This document shows, piece after piece, positions 1 through 9,332 of a DNA stretch of 64,000 nucleotides (positions within the stretch are counted from its first letter, which is position 1; the number at the start of each line of letters is the position of its first letter). A program made the translations under genes and the position numbers. The notes under the pieces were generated by a model. It was not told the DNA's origin and did not search any database. It was given only the letters and a program-made list of their open reading frames with translations. Origin of the DNA: an uncultured Lachnospiraceae bacterium (GTDB lineage: Bacteria > Bacillota > Clostridia > Lachnospirales > Lachnospiraceae); the NCBI GenBank assembly GCA_910586005.1, contig CAJUHG010000004.1:11688-75687 (forward strand). The letters are read 5' to 3'.

Positions 1-312
1 AAAATGAAAACTACACCAGAATCTTCTCTTGAAGTTTTAAAGGAACTTTTGCCTGTATTTGAGGCACAGGAGGATTATTCCAATGATGCTTTATATGAAA
101 CTCTTTGTAACTATGTAGCAGAAAAAGGCTATAAGAATGGTTATGTGATGTGGCCAATACGTACAGCAGTTTCAGGAAAACAGATGACTCCTGGGGGAGC
201 TACTGAACTTATGGAAGTTCTTGGAAAAGAAGAATCTGTAGTAAGACTGAGAGCAGCCATTACAAAGCTGGAACAAGAATTACAGTCTAATGGTCATCCT
301 CAGATGCCCTAG
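1..312 (+). CDS. gltX: Glutamyl-tRNA synthetase, C-terminal fragment
   Basis: This is the last ~103 codons of a gene that begins upstream; the reading frame is open at base 1, so the ATG at 4 is probably internal. The residues around 47-75 (GYVMWPIRTAVSGKQMTPGG, then ELMEVLGKEESVVRLR) match the anticodon-binding end of class I glutamyl-tRNA synthetases, which charge tRNA-Glu. The catalytic HIGH and KMSKS parts lie outside the window. It ends 11 bases before the helicase gene, so the two are probably co-transcribed. Identification is by recognised family pattern; the non-discriminating or discriminating type cannot be told from this end. Confidence 0.85.
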   Translation, partial: KMKTTPESSLEVLKELLPVFEAQEDYSNDALYETLCNYVAEKGYKNGYVMWPIRTAVSGKQMTPGGATELMEVLGKEESVVRLRAAITKLEQELQSNGHPQMP

Positions 313-323
313 AGGGTATATTT

Positions 324-2249
324 ATGAGTCTTAACAAATCTCAAACAGTAGCAGTCAGACATACTACTGGCCCTATGCTTGTATTGGCTGGACCAGGGTC
401 TGGCAAGACCACTGTTATCACAGAACGCGCAAAGTATTTAATTACAAATCAGGGAATTGACCCATCACATATTCTTGTTATCACCTTTACCAAAGCAGCA
501 GCAACAGAAATGAAAGAACGCTTTTACCAGCTTATGAATGAAAAAAAATATGCAGTCACATTTGGGACGTTTCATGCTGTTTTTTTCCAAATTTTAAAAC
601 ATGCCTATGGATTTCATGGAGAAAATATTATTAGGGAGGAACAGCGATTTCAGTTGATGCGCGAAACAATACAGCGCATGCACCTAGAATATGAAGATGA
701 AAATGAATTTATTGGAGATTTATTAGGAGAAATTAGTTTAGTAAAAAATACAGGTATCCTTCTTAAATATTATTTTCCCCAAAATTGTGCAAAAGAAATT
801 TTTGAGCAAATCTATCAAATATATGACAATAAAATGAAACAATATCGATTGATTGATTTTGATGATATGTTAGTATATTGTTATGAATTATTTGTTCAGA
901 GAAAGGATATACTTTCTGCATGGCAGCAAAAATTTCAGTATATTTTAATTGATGAATTTCAAGATATCAATAAGATACAATTTGAAATTATAAAGATGCT
1001 TGCCCTACCAGAAAATAACCTTTTTGTAGTGGGAGATGATGATCAATCTATTTATCGCTTTCGTGGTGCAAAACCAGAATTGATGTTAGGTTTTGAAAAA
1101 TCTTATCCCAAAGCCAAGCGAATACTTTTGGATATCAATTATCGTTCCCATCCATTGATTGTAGAAGCATCTATAAGATTGATTTCTCATAATACGCAAC
1201 GATTTCAAAAAGAAATCCACTCCTATGCTGTGTTAGATCAAGAAGAACAAAAAAAAGAATATTTACAAAAAAGTTTTCAAAAACAAAAAGAGCTTCAAAA
1301 ACGAGAACATATATTAGAAGATAAAGTAGTTTATTATCATTTATGGGAAGAACAGCAAGAAGAGGCAAAAGCTATTGTGGAACAAATTTTAAAAGATATT
1401 AAGATGGGATATCATTATAAAGATTTTTCTATATTATTTCGAACCAATACCCAGCCAAGATTACTAATGTCTCAATTTATGGCATATAATATTCCATTTC
1501 GAAGCAAAGATACTATTCCCAATTTATATGAACATTGGATTACAAAAAATATTTTAACTTACATACATCTTTCACAGGGAAGTCGGGTACGTAAGGATAT
1601 TTTGCAGATTATGAACCGTCCAAATCGTTATATTACCAGAGAAAGTATATTAAATGAAACAGTGATATTTGAGGATTGGGCAGATTATTTTTATAATAAA
1701 AAGCAACCTTGGGTAGCAGAAAGGATTGAGCAATTAGAATCTGATTTACATTTATTAAGTAGATTAGGACCATTTGCAGCAATCAATTATATACGCATGG
1801 GAATTGGTTATGAGGAATATTTGAAGGAATATGCACAATATCGTAGAATTAGTGTGGATAATTTAATGGAAATATTAGATGAATTACAAGAGAGTACAAG
1901 GGGATTTCAAACTTATGAAGAGTGGTTTGCCCATATAGAAGCGTATACAAAGGAATTGCAAAAGCAGCAGAAACAACAAGAGTTATTAACAGATTGTATT
2001 TCTCTTGCAACACTTCATAGTGCAAAAGGATTAGAATATCCAATTGTACATATTTTGGATGTAAATGAGGAATTAATGCCTTATAAAAAAGCAGTGTTGG
2101 AAGTAGACTTACAGGAAGAACGTAGAATGTTTTATGTGGGAATTACTAGAGCAAAAGAAAGACTTTATATTCATCATGTAAAAAAATACAATGGACATGA
2201 AGTGGACAAATCGAGATTTGTAGAAGAAATGCAAAGCAAGAAGGAATAA
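324..2249 (+). CDS. UvrD/PcrA-family superfamily 1 DNA helicase
   Basis: A 641-residue ATP-dependent 3'-5' DNA helicase of the UvrD/Rep/PcrA family. Visible motifs in order: Walker A AGPGSGKT near residue 24, motif Ia TFTKAAATEM, Walker B LIDEFQDIN, motif III GDDDQSIYRFRGA, motif V LATLHSAKGLEY and motif VI ERRMFYVGITRAKERL. It is about 100 residues shorter than classic PcrA and lacks the long C-terminal tail that binds RNA polymerase, so it may be a paralogue rather than the main PcrA. The start follows an AGAGGG ribosome site. It lies directly behind gltX and ends at a hairpin terminator. The family is sure; the exact repair role is inferred. Confidence 0.88.
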   Translation: MSLNKSQTVAVRHTTGPMLVLAGPGSGKTTVITERAKYLITNQGIDPSHILVITFTKAAATEMKERFYQLMNEKKYAVTFGTFHAVFFQILKHAYGFHGENIIREEQRFQLMRETIQRMHLEYEDENEFIGDLLGEISLVKNTGILLKYYFPQNCAKEIFEQIYQIYDNKMKQYRLIDFDDMLVYCYELFVQRKDILSAWQQKFQYILIDEFQDINKIQFEIIKMLALPENNLFVVGDDDQSIYRFRGAKPELMLGFEKSYPKAKRILLDINYRSHPLIVEASIRLISHNTQRFQKEIHSYAVLDQEEQKKEYLQKSFQKQKELQKREHILEDKVVYYHLWEEQQEEAKAIVEQILKDIKMGYHYKDFSILFRTNTQPRLLMSQFMAYNIPFRSKDTIPNLYEHWITKNILTYIHLSQGSRVRKDILQIMNRPNRYITRESILNETVIFEDWADYFYNKKQPWVAERIEQLESDLHLLSRLGPFAAINYIRMGIGYEEYLKEYAQYRRISVDNLMEILDELQESTRGFQTYEEWFAHIEAYTKELQKQQKQQELLTDCISLATLHSAKGLEYPIVHILDVNEELMPYKKAVLEVDLQEERRMFYVGITRAKERLYIHHVKKYNGHEVDKSRFVEEMQSKKE

Positions 2250-2255
2250 AAACGG

Positions 2256-2297
2256 TTTAGTATTTTGCAGGAAAATCAATATTCCTGCAAAACTAAA
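2256..2297. terminator. Bidirectional hairpin terminator
   Basis: The arms at 2256-2273 and 2282-2297 pair through GCAGGAA/TTCCTGC flanked by A/T runs and TTTAGT/ACTAAA, with an 8-base loop. The hairpin lies between the helicase (plus) and the DUF1292 gene (minus), which converge, so it can serve both directions. Confidence 0.7.
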
Positions 2298-2346
2298 TCC
2301 AATAGATGCTTCAAATATATGAAAGAATCTAAGTAAAAGATACTAT

Positions 2347-2694
2347 TTATTCCTCATCTTCTTCTAATAATTCTTCCCATTCTGCTTCATCTAATAGTTC
2401 CTCAAAACGATCTACAGCAGCTTCATATTCCTCTTCTGTTTCAATATTTTCTAAGGATGGATTTCCATCTTTATCTTCAAAATATTTGAAAATACATACT
2501 TCATTATCAGCGTTTTCTTCTCCATTTTCATCTAAAGAGATTAGTACAATATAATCTTGTTCATATAATTCAAAAATAGTTAAAATTTTACATTCTATTT
2601 CTGAATCATCTTCTAGAGTTAAGGTAACTAGTATATCCTCCTCATCATCTTCTAATATATCATAAATAGAATTTGTTTCTGGTTTTTTACTCAT
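2347..2694 (-). CDS. DUF1292-family acidic protein
   Basis: A 115-residue, strongly acidic protein whose centre (LTLEDDSEIECKILTIFEL, then YIVLISLDE) fits the DUF1292/YrzB family, a small beta-rich fold of unknown function common in Firmicutes. The C-terminus is almost wholly Glu/Asp (EAEWEELLEEDEE). The start has a GAAAGAGG ribosome site on the minus strand. It is the second gene of a minus-strand pair, 37 bases behind the HD-GYP gene. No function can be given. Confidence 0.75.
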   Translation of the reverse strand: MSKKPETNSIYDILEDDEEDILVTLTLEDDSEIECKILTIFELYEQDYIVLISLDENGEENADNEVCIFKYFEDKDGNPSLENIETEEEYEAAVDRFEELLDEAEWEELLEEDEE

Positions 2695-2731
2695 AAAAAT
2701 ACCTCTTTCCTATGTTATATTTTGACAGTAG

Positions 2732-3823
2732 TTAGACAATTGCTTGAATGTATAATTCAGGGTGTTTTGATAAATCTAGATATTCATTTTTGGTAGATTG
2801 AATCAATGGGCGGGAAAGATGGAGATTATTGATATAGATAATTTTTCCGGTTGTACCATCATTTAATAATACTGTATTTCCCATATAGGTTTCAATAATA
2901 TGTGTTAAAAATGGAAGAAGATATTTAGAATCATATTTTTCAAATCCTTTTCTTTCAAAGGTTGCAATTACTTCAAAAGGACATATACCCTTTCGGTAAC
3001 AACGATTGCTTGTCATAGCATCATATACATCTGCAATAGCGATAATTTTGGCAAATTCTGCTATGGCTTCTCCTTGTAATCCAGAAGGATAACCACTGCC
3101 ATTACAACGTTCATGATGCATAAGAGCAGTAGAACGTATACGACCATCTAATTGATAACCATCTAGAATTTTAGCTCCTAAACTTGGATGTTTTTTTACT
3201 TTTTTTAGTTCTTCAGGAGTTAAAGGAGTAGATTTTGATAGAATTTTAGGATCTATCATACATTTTCCAATATCATGCAATAAACCTGCTAATGTTAAAA
3301 TCTCAAGATCCTCTTGAGAAAAATGAAGCCAACGTCCCATCATTCGACTAATAATTGCAACATTAATACAGTGAGCATAAGTAGTATCATCAATTTCACG
3401 CATATTATGTAACATATCAAAAACAGAGAGTGATGTTAAATGATTGGTATATAAGCTACTAACCTGATTGAGTAGTGCATTGAAATCTAAATGTTCCTTT
3501 TTTTCAATAACATTTCCAAAAGATTCTTTTAATAGTCTTCTTTTTTGGGAGTAATCTACCTTAAATAAATGAAATTCTCTACTTCGTCGAACTTGCTGGG
3601 AATATGATATTTCCTCTTTTTTTGAAGAGTCTTCTATATTGGAATCTGTGACTTCATTTTCTGGAATAATTTGTACTGCCTTAATTCCATAAAATTCTAG
3701 ATAAGAAATACATTGAGATGTTATTACTGTATGTGCAGGATATAAAATTTGTCCTGTCTTACTGTAGACGGGAGCAGCAGTAACCATCCCTGCTGATAAA
3801 TCTTTTGGTGCTAATTTTATCAT
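2732..3823 (-). CDS. HD-GYP domain protein, probable cyclic-di-GMP phosphodiesterase
   Basis: A 363-residue protein with no receiver or membrane domain. Residues 1-55 resemble the small N-terminal beta domain often placed before HD-GYP modules (a glycine-rich 'G-M-V...G-Q-I-L' pattern). The HD-GYP core spans about 140-310: H151, H183-D184 (LLHDIGK), H212, H236-H237 and GSGYP at 242-246, then DVYDAMTS. All metal ligands and the GYP signature are present, so hydrolysis of c-di-GMP is likely. Because the window also encodes a YcgR-like PilZ protein in the flagellar operon, a role in motility control is a reasonable inference. The minus-strand ATG follows a GGGGGAAA ribosome site. Confidence 0.87.
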   Translation of the reverse strand: MIKLAPKDLSAGMVTAAPVYSKTGQILYPAHTVITSQCISYLEFYGIKAVQIIPENEVTDSNIEDSSKKEEISYSQQVRRSREFHLFKVDYSQKRRLLKESFGNVIEKKEHLDFNALLNQVSSLYTNHLTSLSVFDMLHNMREIDDTTYAHCINVAIISRMMGRWLHFSQEDLEILTLAGLLHDIGKCMIDPKILSKSTPLTPEELKKVKKHPSLGAKILDGYQLDGRIRSTALMHHERCNGSGYPSGLQGEAIAEFAKIIAIADVYDAMTSNRCYRKGICPFEVIATFERKGFEKYDSKYLLPFLTHIIETYMGNTVLLNDGTTGKIIYINNLHLSRPLIQSTKNEYLDLSKHPELYIQAIV

Positions 3824-3992
3824 TACAATTTCCCCCTTTGTCCTTTTGTCTAGTTAAATTTTGAGATGATTTTTATGTCTGTTAATACAAACATTATGAG
3901 ATATAAAGTATAAATTCTTAAAATGAAAACTCTTCACAATAAATAGAATATCATATACGATTGTAAAATTCAAAGGTTTTGATAAGTTTTGA

Positions 3993-4020
3993 TTGACAAT
4001 AAGGTTTTTTGTGATATACT
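3993..4020 (+). promoter_or_regulatory. Promoter of the fatty-acid synthesis operon
   Basis: TTGACA at 3993-3998 and TATACT at 4015-4020, separated by 16 bases, lie 43 bases before the acpP start. This is the best sigma-A-like promoter in the 240-base divergent gap between the HD-GYP gene and acpP. Confidence 0.7.
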
Positions 4021-4032
4021 TTGATTATCAAA
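4020..4032. promoter_or_regulatory. FabT-like palindromic operator
   Basis: The perfect palindrome TTTGATTATCAAA (TTTGA-TTA-TCAAA) starts on the last base of the -10 box and covers the likely transcription start. It matches, as I recall it, the core of the site bound by the MarR-type repressor FabT in streptococci. No fabT gene is in this operon, so the regulator would act from elsewhere. Position and symmetry are seen; the identity of the repressor is inferred. Confidence 0.55.
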
Positions 4033-4062
4033 ATATTTGAATATAAAAAGGAGAATATAGAA

Positions 4063-4293
4063 ATGTTAGAAAGAATGAAAGAGATTATTGCAGAACAGTT
4101 GAACACAGAGGCAGATGGAATTACATTAGAGACTTCTTTTAAAGAAGATTTAGGAGCAGATTCCTTAGATTTATTTGAATTAGTAATGGCATTAGAAGAT
4201 GAATATTCTGTGGAAATTCCTTCTGAAGATTTAGAGAAATTAATGACGGTTGGAGATGTAATGGAATATTTGAAAGAAAAAGGTGTGGAATAA
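4063..4293 (+). CDS. acpP: Acyl carrier protein
   Basis: A 76-residue acidic acyl carrier protein that holds the growing acyl chain on a phosphopantetheine arm. The attachment site is Ser34 in [17 protein letters not shown]. The ATG at 4063 is preceded by AAAAGGAG at a good distance; an in-frame TTG at 4021 would fall inside the promoter/operator region and is rejected. It is the first gene of the fab/acc operon, three bases before fabK. The family is certain. Confidence 0.93.
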   Translation: MLERMKEIIAEQLNTEADGITLETSFKEDLGADSLDLFELVMALEDEYSVEIPSEDLEKLMTVGDVMEYLKEKGVE

Positions 4294-4296
4294 GAG

Positions 4297-5232
4297 ATGT
4301 CACAATTGAAAACAAAGATTACAGATCTATTAAAAATAGAAGTTCCTATTATTCAAGGAGGTATGGCATGGGTAGCTGAGCACCATTTGGCAGCGGCTGT
4401 TTCAGCGGCAGGTGGACTTGGAATTATTGGTGCAGCAAATGCTCCAGCCGATTGGGTAAGAGGAGAAATTTGTAAGGCAAGAGAGATTACAGATAAACCT
4501 ATTGGAGTCAATGTAATGCTTTTAAGTCCTTATGCAGATGAAGTAGCACAAGTACTGGTAGAAGAAAAGGTACCAGTAATTACAACTGGAGCTGGAAATC
4601 CTGGAAAATATATGGAAATGTGGAAGACCGCTGGAAGTAAAGTTATTCCAGTAGTGGCAAGTGTAGCATTAGCAAGAATGATGGAGCGAGGCGGAGCAGA
4701 TGCAGTGATTGCAGAGGGAACAGAATCTGGCGGACATATAGGAGCAGCAACTACTATGACCTTGGTTCCTCAAGTAGTAGATGCTGTACAGGTTCCAGTC
4801 ATTGCAGCTGGAGGCATCGGTGATGGCAGAGGGATAGCAGCAGCCTTTATGTTGGGAGCAGATGCAGTACAAATTGGAACACGATTTGTAGTAGCAAAAG
4901 AATCCATTTGTCATTCAAATTATAAAGAAAGAATCCTTAAGGCAAAAGACATTGATTCTGCAGTTACAGGAAGAAGTCATGGGCATCCTATCCGTCAATT
5001 GCGCAATCAGATGACAAAAGAATACATACAAAAAGAGCAAGAAGGAGTTCCTTTTGAAGAATTGGAACTTTTAACAGTAGGTTCCTTGCGAAATGCAGTA
5101 ATAGATGGAGATGTAAAACATGGAACCGTTATGGCAGGACAAATTGCAGGATTGATTAAAAAAGAGCAAACCTGCAAAGAAATGATAGAGGAAATGATGA
5201 AGGAAACTATAACTTTAATGCAAGGAGTATGA
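4297..5232 (+). CDS. fabK: Enoyl-ACP reductase II (FMN-dependent)
   Basis: A 311-residue TIM-barrel flavoprotein that reduces trans-2-enoyl-ACP in the last step of each elongation round. The N-terminal PIIQGGMAW, the GTESGGHIGA loop with the catalytic histidine, and VPVIAAGGIGDGRG in the FMN phosphate region are all typical of FabK, which replaces FabI in streptococci and many clostridia. It lies between acpP and fabD exactly as in Streptococcus pneumoniae, with two-base spacing to fabD. The FabK assignment over a generic nitronate monooxygenase rests on this context and on length. Confidence 0.92.
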   Translation: MSQLKTKITDLLKIEVPIIQGGMAWVAEHHLAAAVSAAGGLGIIGAANAPADWVRGEICKAREITDKPIGVNVMLLSPYADEVAQVLVEEKVPVITTGAGNPGKYMEMWKTAGSKVIPVVASVALARMMERGGADAVIAEGTESGGHIGAATTMTLVPQVVDAVQVPVIAAGGIGDGRGIAAAFMLGADAVQIGTRFVVAKESICHSNYKERILKAKDIDSAVTGRSHGHPIRQLRNQMTKEYIQKEQEGVPFEELELLTVGSLRNAVIDGDVKHGTVMAGQIAGLIKKEQTCKEMIEEMMKETITLMQGV

Positions 5233-5233
5233 T

Positions 5234-6160
5234 ATGAGGAAAATTGCGTTTGTTTTCCCAGGACAAGGTGCTCAATACACTGGAATGGGAAGGGATTTTT
5301 ATGAAAACTTCAATCGGGCAAAAGAAGTTTTTGCCATTGCAAGAAAAGTATCTGGCCTATCTATGGAAGAATTGATTTTCAAAGAAAATGAAAATCTTCA
5401 TATTACAAAATATACACAAATTGCAATGTTGACAGTAGAGCTTGCTATTTTAAAAGTATTAGAAGAAAAAGGGATTAATTCTTCTGTAAATGCAGGGTTA
5501 AGTTTAGGAGAATATGCAGCATTAACAGCCTCTGGTGGCTTGTCTATACATGATGCATTAGAATTAATAGTAAAACGTGGTGCAATTATGCAAGAAGCGG
5601 TTCCTACAGGTGGAGCTATGATGGCAATTATGGGACTTGATAATAACATAATTGAGGATATCTGTGAAAAAACAGAAGGTATTGTATCTATTGCTAATTA
5701 TAATTGTCCTGGTCAGACTGTGATTAGTGGGGAAGAAGAGGCAGTTAAGAATGCTTCTGTTGCCTTACAAAAGGCAGGTGCAAAGCGTTGTATCCCACTT
5801 AATGTAAGTGGGCCATTTCATTCTAAAATGCTTGAGGAAGCTGGAAAAAAATTGGCAGTAGAATTAGAAAAGGTTGAAATTAGAGAAATCGCCACTCCAT
5901 ATATTTCTAATGTAACAGCAGATTATGTACTAGATAGAGAAGAAGTAAAAGGATTATTAGAAAAGCAAATTTCTTCCTCTGTACGTTGGCAACAAAGTGT
6001 GGAGCTTATGATAGTAGAAGGTGTAGATACATTTATTGAAATTGGCCCAAAGAAAACTCTTTCTAGTTTTTTGAAAAAAATTGCTCCACAACTTACAAGT
6101 TATCATGTAGAAACTGTGGAAGATTTAGAGAAATTAGTAGAAATAATGAAAATAGATTAA
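5234..6160 (+). CDS. fabD: Malonyl-CoA:ACP transacylase
   Basis: A 308-residue transacylase that loads malonyl groups from malonyl-CoA onto ACP. The N-terminal FPGQGAQYTGMG, the nucleophile Ser90 in GLSLGEYAAL, Arg115 for the malonyl carboxylate and His196 in PFHSKML are present. The usual GHSLGE is GLSLGE here, a common variant in Firmicutes. A short copy of the 3' end of the gene recurs about 124 bases downstream (see findings). Confidence 0.93.
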   Translation: MRKIAFVFPGQGAQYTGMGRDFYENFNRAKEVFAIARKVSGLSMEELIFKENENLHITKYTQIAMLTVELAILKVLEEKGINSSVNAGLSLGEYAALTASGGLSIHDALELIVKRGAIMQEAVPTGGAMMAIMGLDNNIIEDICEKTEGIVSIANYNCPGQTVISGEEEAVKNASVALQKAGAKRCIPLNVSGPFHSKMLEEAGKKLAVELEKVEIREIATPYISNVTADYVLDREEVKGLLEKQISSSVRWQQSVELMIVEGVDTFIEIGPKKTLSSFLKKIAPQLTSYHVETVEDLEKLVEIMKID

Positions 6161-6274
6161 AATCCCAATTTTTACCCTCTACTCATCTGAAGATGACTAT
6201 GTGGTGGGTTCACAGGGTATCAATTATTATATAGAAACTGTGGAAGTAAATGAAGAAATAGAAAGGGTATATTT

Positions 6275-7018
6275 ATGAAATTAGATGGAAAGATTGCCTT
6301 GGTAACAGGGGCTTCCCGTGGAATTGGAAAAGCCATTGCAAAGAAATTAGCAGCGGAAGGGGCTATGGTAATTGTAAATTACAATGGCTCAGAGGAAGCA
6401 GCCAAGCAAGTGGTATCTGAAATTCAAGCGACAGGTGGCAAGGCACAAAGTTTTCAGTGTAGTGTAGCAGATGCAGAAGCTGTAGAAGCAATGATAAAAC
6501 AAATTGTGTCAGAATATAAGCGTTTAGATATTTTAGTAAATAATGCAGGCATAACTAGAGATAATTTGATTCTAAAAATGAAAGAGGAAGAATTTGAGGA
6601 TGTGTTGGCTACAAATTTGAAAGGAGTTTTCCATACTTCTAAACCTGTTGCTAGACAGATGTTAAAACAGAAATCAGGAAGTATTGTAAATATTTCTTCT
6701 ATTTCTGGTGTAATGGGAAATGCAGGACAAACGAATTATGCAGCTTCTAAAGCAGGTGTGATTGGATTCACAAAATCGCTTGCAAGAGAACTTGCTTCTA
6801 GAGAAATACGTGTAAATGCAGTTGCACCTGGATTTATTGAAACAGAGATGACAGAAAAATTATCAGAAGCTGCAATAGAAGCTGGAAAGAAACAAATTCC
6901 CTTTGGTAGATTTGGGAAAGCAGAGGAGATAGCACAAGCAGTCTGTTTCCTAGTTTCAGAAGATGCATCCTATATTACAGGACAGGTGTTGCAAGTGGAT
7001 GGTGGCATGGGAATGTAG
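6275..7018 (+). CDS. fabG: 3-oxoacyl-ACP reductase
   Basis: A 247-residue short-chain dehydrogenase that reduces 3-oxoacyl-ACP with NADPH. The Rossmann glycine motif TGASRGIG is at 11-18, NNAG at 89-92, and the Ser141-Tyr155-Lys159 triad sits in NISSISG...NYAASKAG. Length and motifs are textbook FabG. A 114-base gap separates it from fabD. The start follows GAAAGGG. Confidence 0.93.
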   Translation: MKLDGKIALVTGASRGIGKAIAKKLAAEGAMVIVNYNGSEEAAKQVVSEIQATGGKAQSFQCSVADAEAVEAMIKQIVSEYKRLDILVNNAGITRDNLILKMKEEEFEDVLATNLKGVFHTSKPVARQMLKQKSGSIVNISSISGVMGNAGQTNYAASKAGVIGFTKSLARELASREIRVNAVAPGFIETEMTEKLSEAAIEAGKKQIPFGRFGKAEEIAQAVCFLVSEDASYITGQVLQVDGGMGM

Positions 7019-7129
7019 AGAAGGAAACGTAGATAGTGAAACAATGGTTACTGTTTAACTAGATGGTAATGGGAAGAATCTCAACTGTTTGGATAAAGGG
7101 TGACATAAAAGTGTAAAGAGGGAAAAACC

Positions 7130-8365
7130 ATGAAAAGAGTAGTAATTACTGGTATGGGGGCTATTACCCCTATTGGTCTAAATGCAGAGGAATTTTGGGA
7201 AAGTTTAAAAGCTGGAACAATCGGTTTTAGTGAAATTACCCAGTTTGATACCACAGATTATAAAGTAAAAGTTGCAGCAAGTGTCAAAGGCTTTGAGGGA
7301 AAAAATTATATGGATGTAAAATCCGCTAGGCGTATGGAATTGTTTTGTCAGTATGCAGTTGCAGCAGCGAAAGAGGCGCTTGAACAATCAGGAATTTTAA
7401 TGGAACAGGAAGATCCATATCGTGTGGGATGTGCAATTGGTTCTGGTGTTGGCAGTTTACAATCTATGGAGAGAGAACATAAAAAGTTATTAGAAAAGGG
7501 ACCAGGAAGAATTAATCCACTTTTAGTACCTTTAATGATAACAAATATGGCAGCCGGAAATGTTTCCATCCAATTTGGTTTAAAGGGAAAAAGTATTAAT
7601 GTGGTAACAGCATGTGCAACAGGAACTCATTCTATTGGGGAAGCCTTCCGTACGATTCAGGTAGGAGATGCAGATGTAATGTTAGCAGGAGGAACAGAAA
7701 GTTCTATTACTCCTATTGGAATTGGAGGATTTACAGCATTAACAGCACTGTCTTCTAATAATGATGTGACACGTTGTTCGATACCTTTTGATAAAGAACG
7801 CAGTGGTTTTGTTATGGGAGAAGGCGCAGGTGTTGTAGTATTAGAAGAATTAGAACATGCTAAGAAGCGTGGTGCAGTTATTTTGGCAGAACTTGTGGGG
7901 TATGGCGCTACCAGCGATGCTTATCATATTACTTCTCCAGCAGAAGATGGTATGGGTGCAGCTATGGCAATGAAAAATGCAGTAAAAGATGCAGGAATTT
8001 CTTTAGAGGAAGTGGAATACATCAATGCTCATGGTACTAGTACACATCACAACGATTTATTTGAGACGAGAGCCATTAAGCTTGCTTTTGGTGAACATGC
8101 ATATCAAATGAAAATAAATTCTACAAAATCTATGATTGGACATTTACTAGGGGCTGCTGGAGCTGTGGAAATTATAGCATGTATTCAACAGATGAATCAT
8201 GATTATATCCATGCAACAGTAGGATTACAAGAATCAGAGGAAGAGCTAGATTTGGATTATGTAAAAGGGCATGGAATAGAAAAGAAATTTAAATATGCTT
8301 TAAGTAATTCACTTGGATTTGGTGGACATAATGCAAGCCTGTTATTAAAGAAATATATGGAATAG
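7130..8365 (+). CDS. fabF: 3-oxoacyl-ACP synthase II
   Basis: A 411-residue condensing enzyme that extends acyl-ACP with malonyl-ACP. The Cys162-His301-His338 triad is visible in VVTACATGTHS, NAHGTSTHHND and KSMIGHLLGAAGA, and the glycine-rich SLGFGGHNAS lies at the end. No fabH is in this operon although streptococcal operons carry it, so initiation must be supplied by a distant gene. A 111-base gap separates it from fabG; I see nothing structured in that gap. Confidence 0.94.
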   Translation: MKRVVITGMGAITPIGLNAEEFWESLKAGTIGFSEITQFDTTDYKVKVAASVKGFEGKNYMDVKSARRMELFCQYAVAAAKEALEQSGILMEQEDPYRVGCAIGSGVGSLQSMEREHKKLLEKGPGRINPLLVPLMITNMAAGNVSIQFGLKGKSINVVTACATGTHSIGEAFRTIQVGDADVMLAGGTESSITPIGIGGFTALTALSSNNDVTRCSIPFDKERSGFVMGEGAGVVVLEELEHAKKRGAVILAELVGYGATSDAYHITSPAEDGMGAAMAMKNAVKDAGISLEEVEYINAHGTSTHHNDLFETRAIKLAFGEHAYQMKINSTKSMIGHLLGAAGAVEIIACIQQMNHDYIHATVGLQESEEELDLDYVKGHGIEKKFKYALSNSLGFGGHNASLLLKKYME

Positions 8366-8407
8366 ATAATTATTAATTTATAAGTGAAGAAATTTAAGGA
8401 GTGCATC

Positions 8408-8875
8408 ATGGAGTTTGAAAATCTTTTAAAATTAATCAATACAGTATCAGAATCTGAATTGACCCAATTTTCTTATAAAGAAAATGGATTATCAATTTCA
8501 ATGAAAAAAGAAAAAGAGCAAAAATTGGTTCCAGTAAATGGTATCACAGATGAAAGTGGTGTTGGTCTTTCTGTTTTGCCAAGTGTGGAATTTAGTGGAT
8601 CTGTTCCTTCCGCAGGTGAAAAAAGTTCTAATCAAATGGAAGGAAATGTAATAAAATCTCCTTTGGTAGGAACTTTTTATAGTGCACCAGAGCCTGAAGC
8701 AGAACCCTTTGTGAAGGTAGGAGATAGAGTAACAAAAGGGCAAGTACTTGGGATTGTAGAAGCTATGAAGTTGATGAATGAAATTGAAAGCGACTATGAA
8801 GGTATAGTAAAACAAATACTGGTATCCAATGAAGATGTCATTGAATTTGGTCAGCCATTATTTGTGATAGGTTAA
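8408..8875 (+). CDS. accB: Biotin carboxyl carrier protein of acetyl-CoA carboxylase
   Basis: A 155-residue carrier that moves CO2 between biotin carboxylase and carboxyltransferase. The C-terminal lipoyl/biotinyl domain holds the biotin lysine K121 in [13 protein letters not shown]; before it lies the usual flexible segment. The ATG at 8408 is chosen because TAAGGAG stands 6 bases upstream; an in-frame GTG at 8384 has no ribosome site. Confidence 0.93.
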   Translation: MEFENLLKLINTVSESELTQFSYKENGLSISMKKEKEQKLVPVNGITDESGVGLSVLPSVEFSGSVPSAGEKSSNQMEGNVIKSPLVGTFYSAPEPEAEPFVKVGDRVTKGQVLGIVEAMKLMNEIESDYEGIVKQILVSNEDVIEFGQPLFVIG

Positions 8876-8891
8876 GATAGGAGGAACTAAA

Positions 8892-9320
8892 ATGTCTCTC
8901 ATGGGAACCAAGGAAATTATGGAAATTATTCCACATAGACAACCTTTTTTGTTGTTAGATACCATAGAGGAATTAGAACCTGGAAAACGTGCAGTGGGAA
9001 AAAAATGTGTAAGTTATAATGAACCTTTTTTTGCAGGACATTTCCCAGGGGAACCTGTCATGCCAGGAGTATTGATTGTGGAAGCATTAGCACAGGCAGG
9101 AGCAGTAGCAATTTTAAGTCATCCAGATTTTAAAGGAAAAACAGCATATTTTGGAGCTATCAATAATGCTCGTTTTAAACAAAAGGTAGTACCTGGAGAT
9201 GTACTAATTCTGGAACTAGAAATAATAAAACAAAAAGGACCAGTAGGCATTGGAAGTGCAAAGGCAACAGTCAATGGAAAAATCGCTGTTCTAGCAGAAC
9301 TTACTTTTGCAATTGGATAA
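8892..9320 (+). CDS. fabZ: 3-hydroxyacyl-ACP dehydratase
   Basis: A 142-residue hot-dog-fold dehydratase that removes water from 3-hydroxyacyl-ACP. The catalytic His50 in [14 protein letters not shown] and Glu64 in [10 protein letters not shown] are present, after the typical [11 protein letters not shown]. The start follows AGGAGG. It sits between accB and accC as in streptococcal operons. The gap to accC (217 bases) carries a structured repeat. Confidence 0.94.
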   Translation: MSLMGTKEIMEIIPHRQPFLLLDTIEELEPGKRAVGKKCVSYNEPFFAGHFPGEPVMPGVLIVEALAQAGAVAILSHPDFKGKTAYFGAINNARFKQKVVPGDVLILELEIIKQKGPVGIGSAKATVNGKIAVLAELTFAIG

Positions 9321-9332
9321 TTTAACATCATT

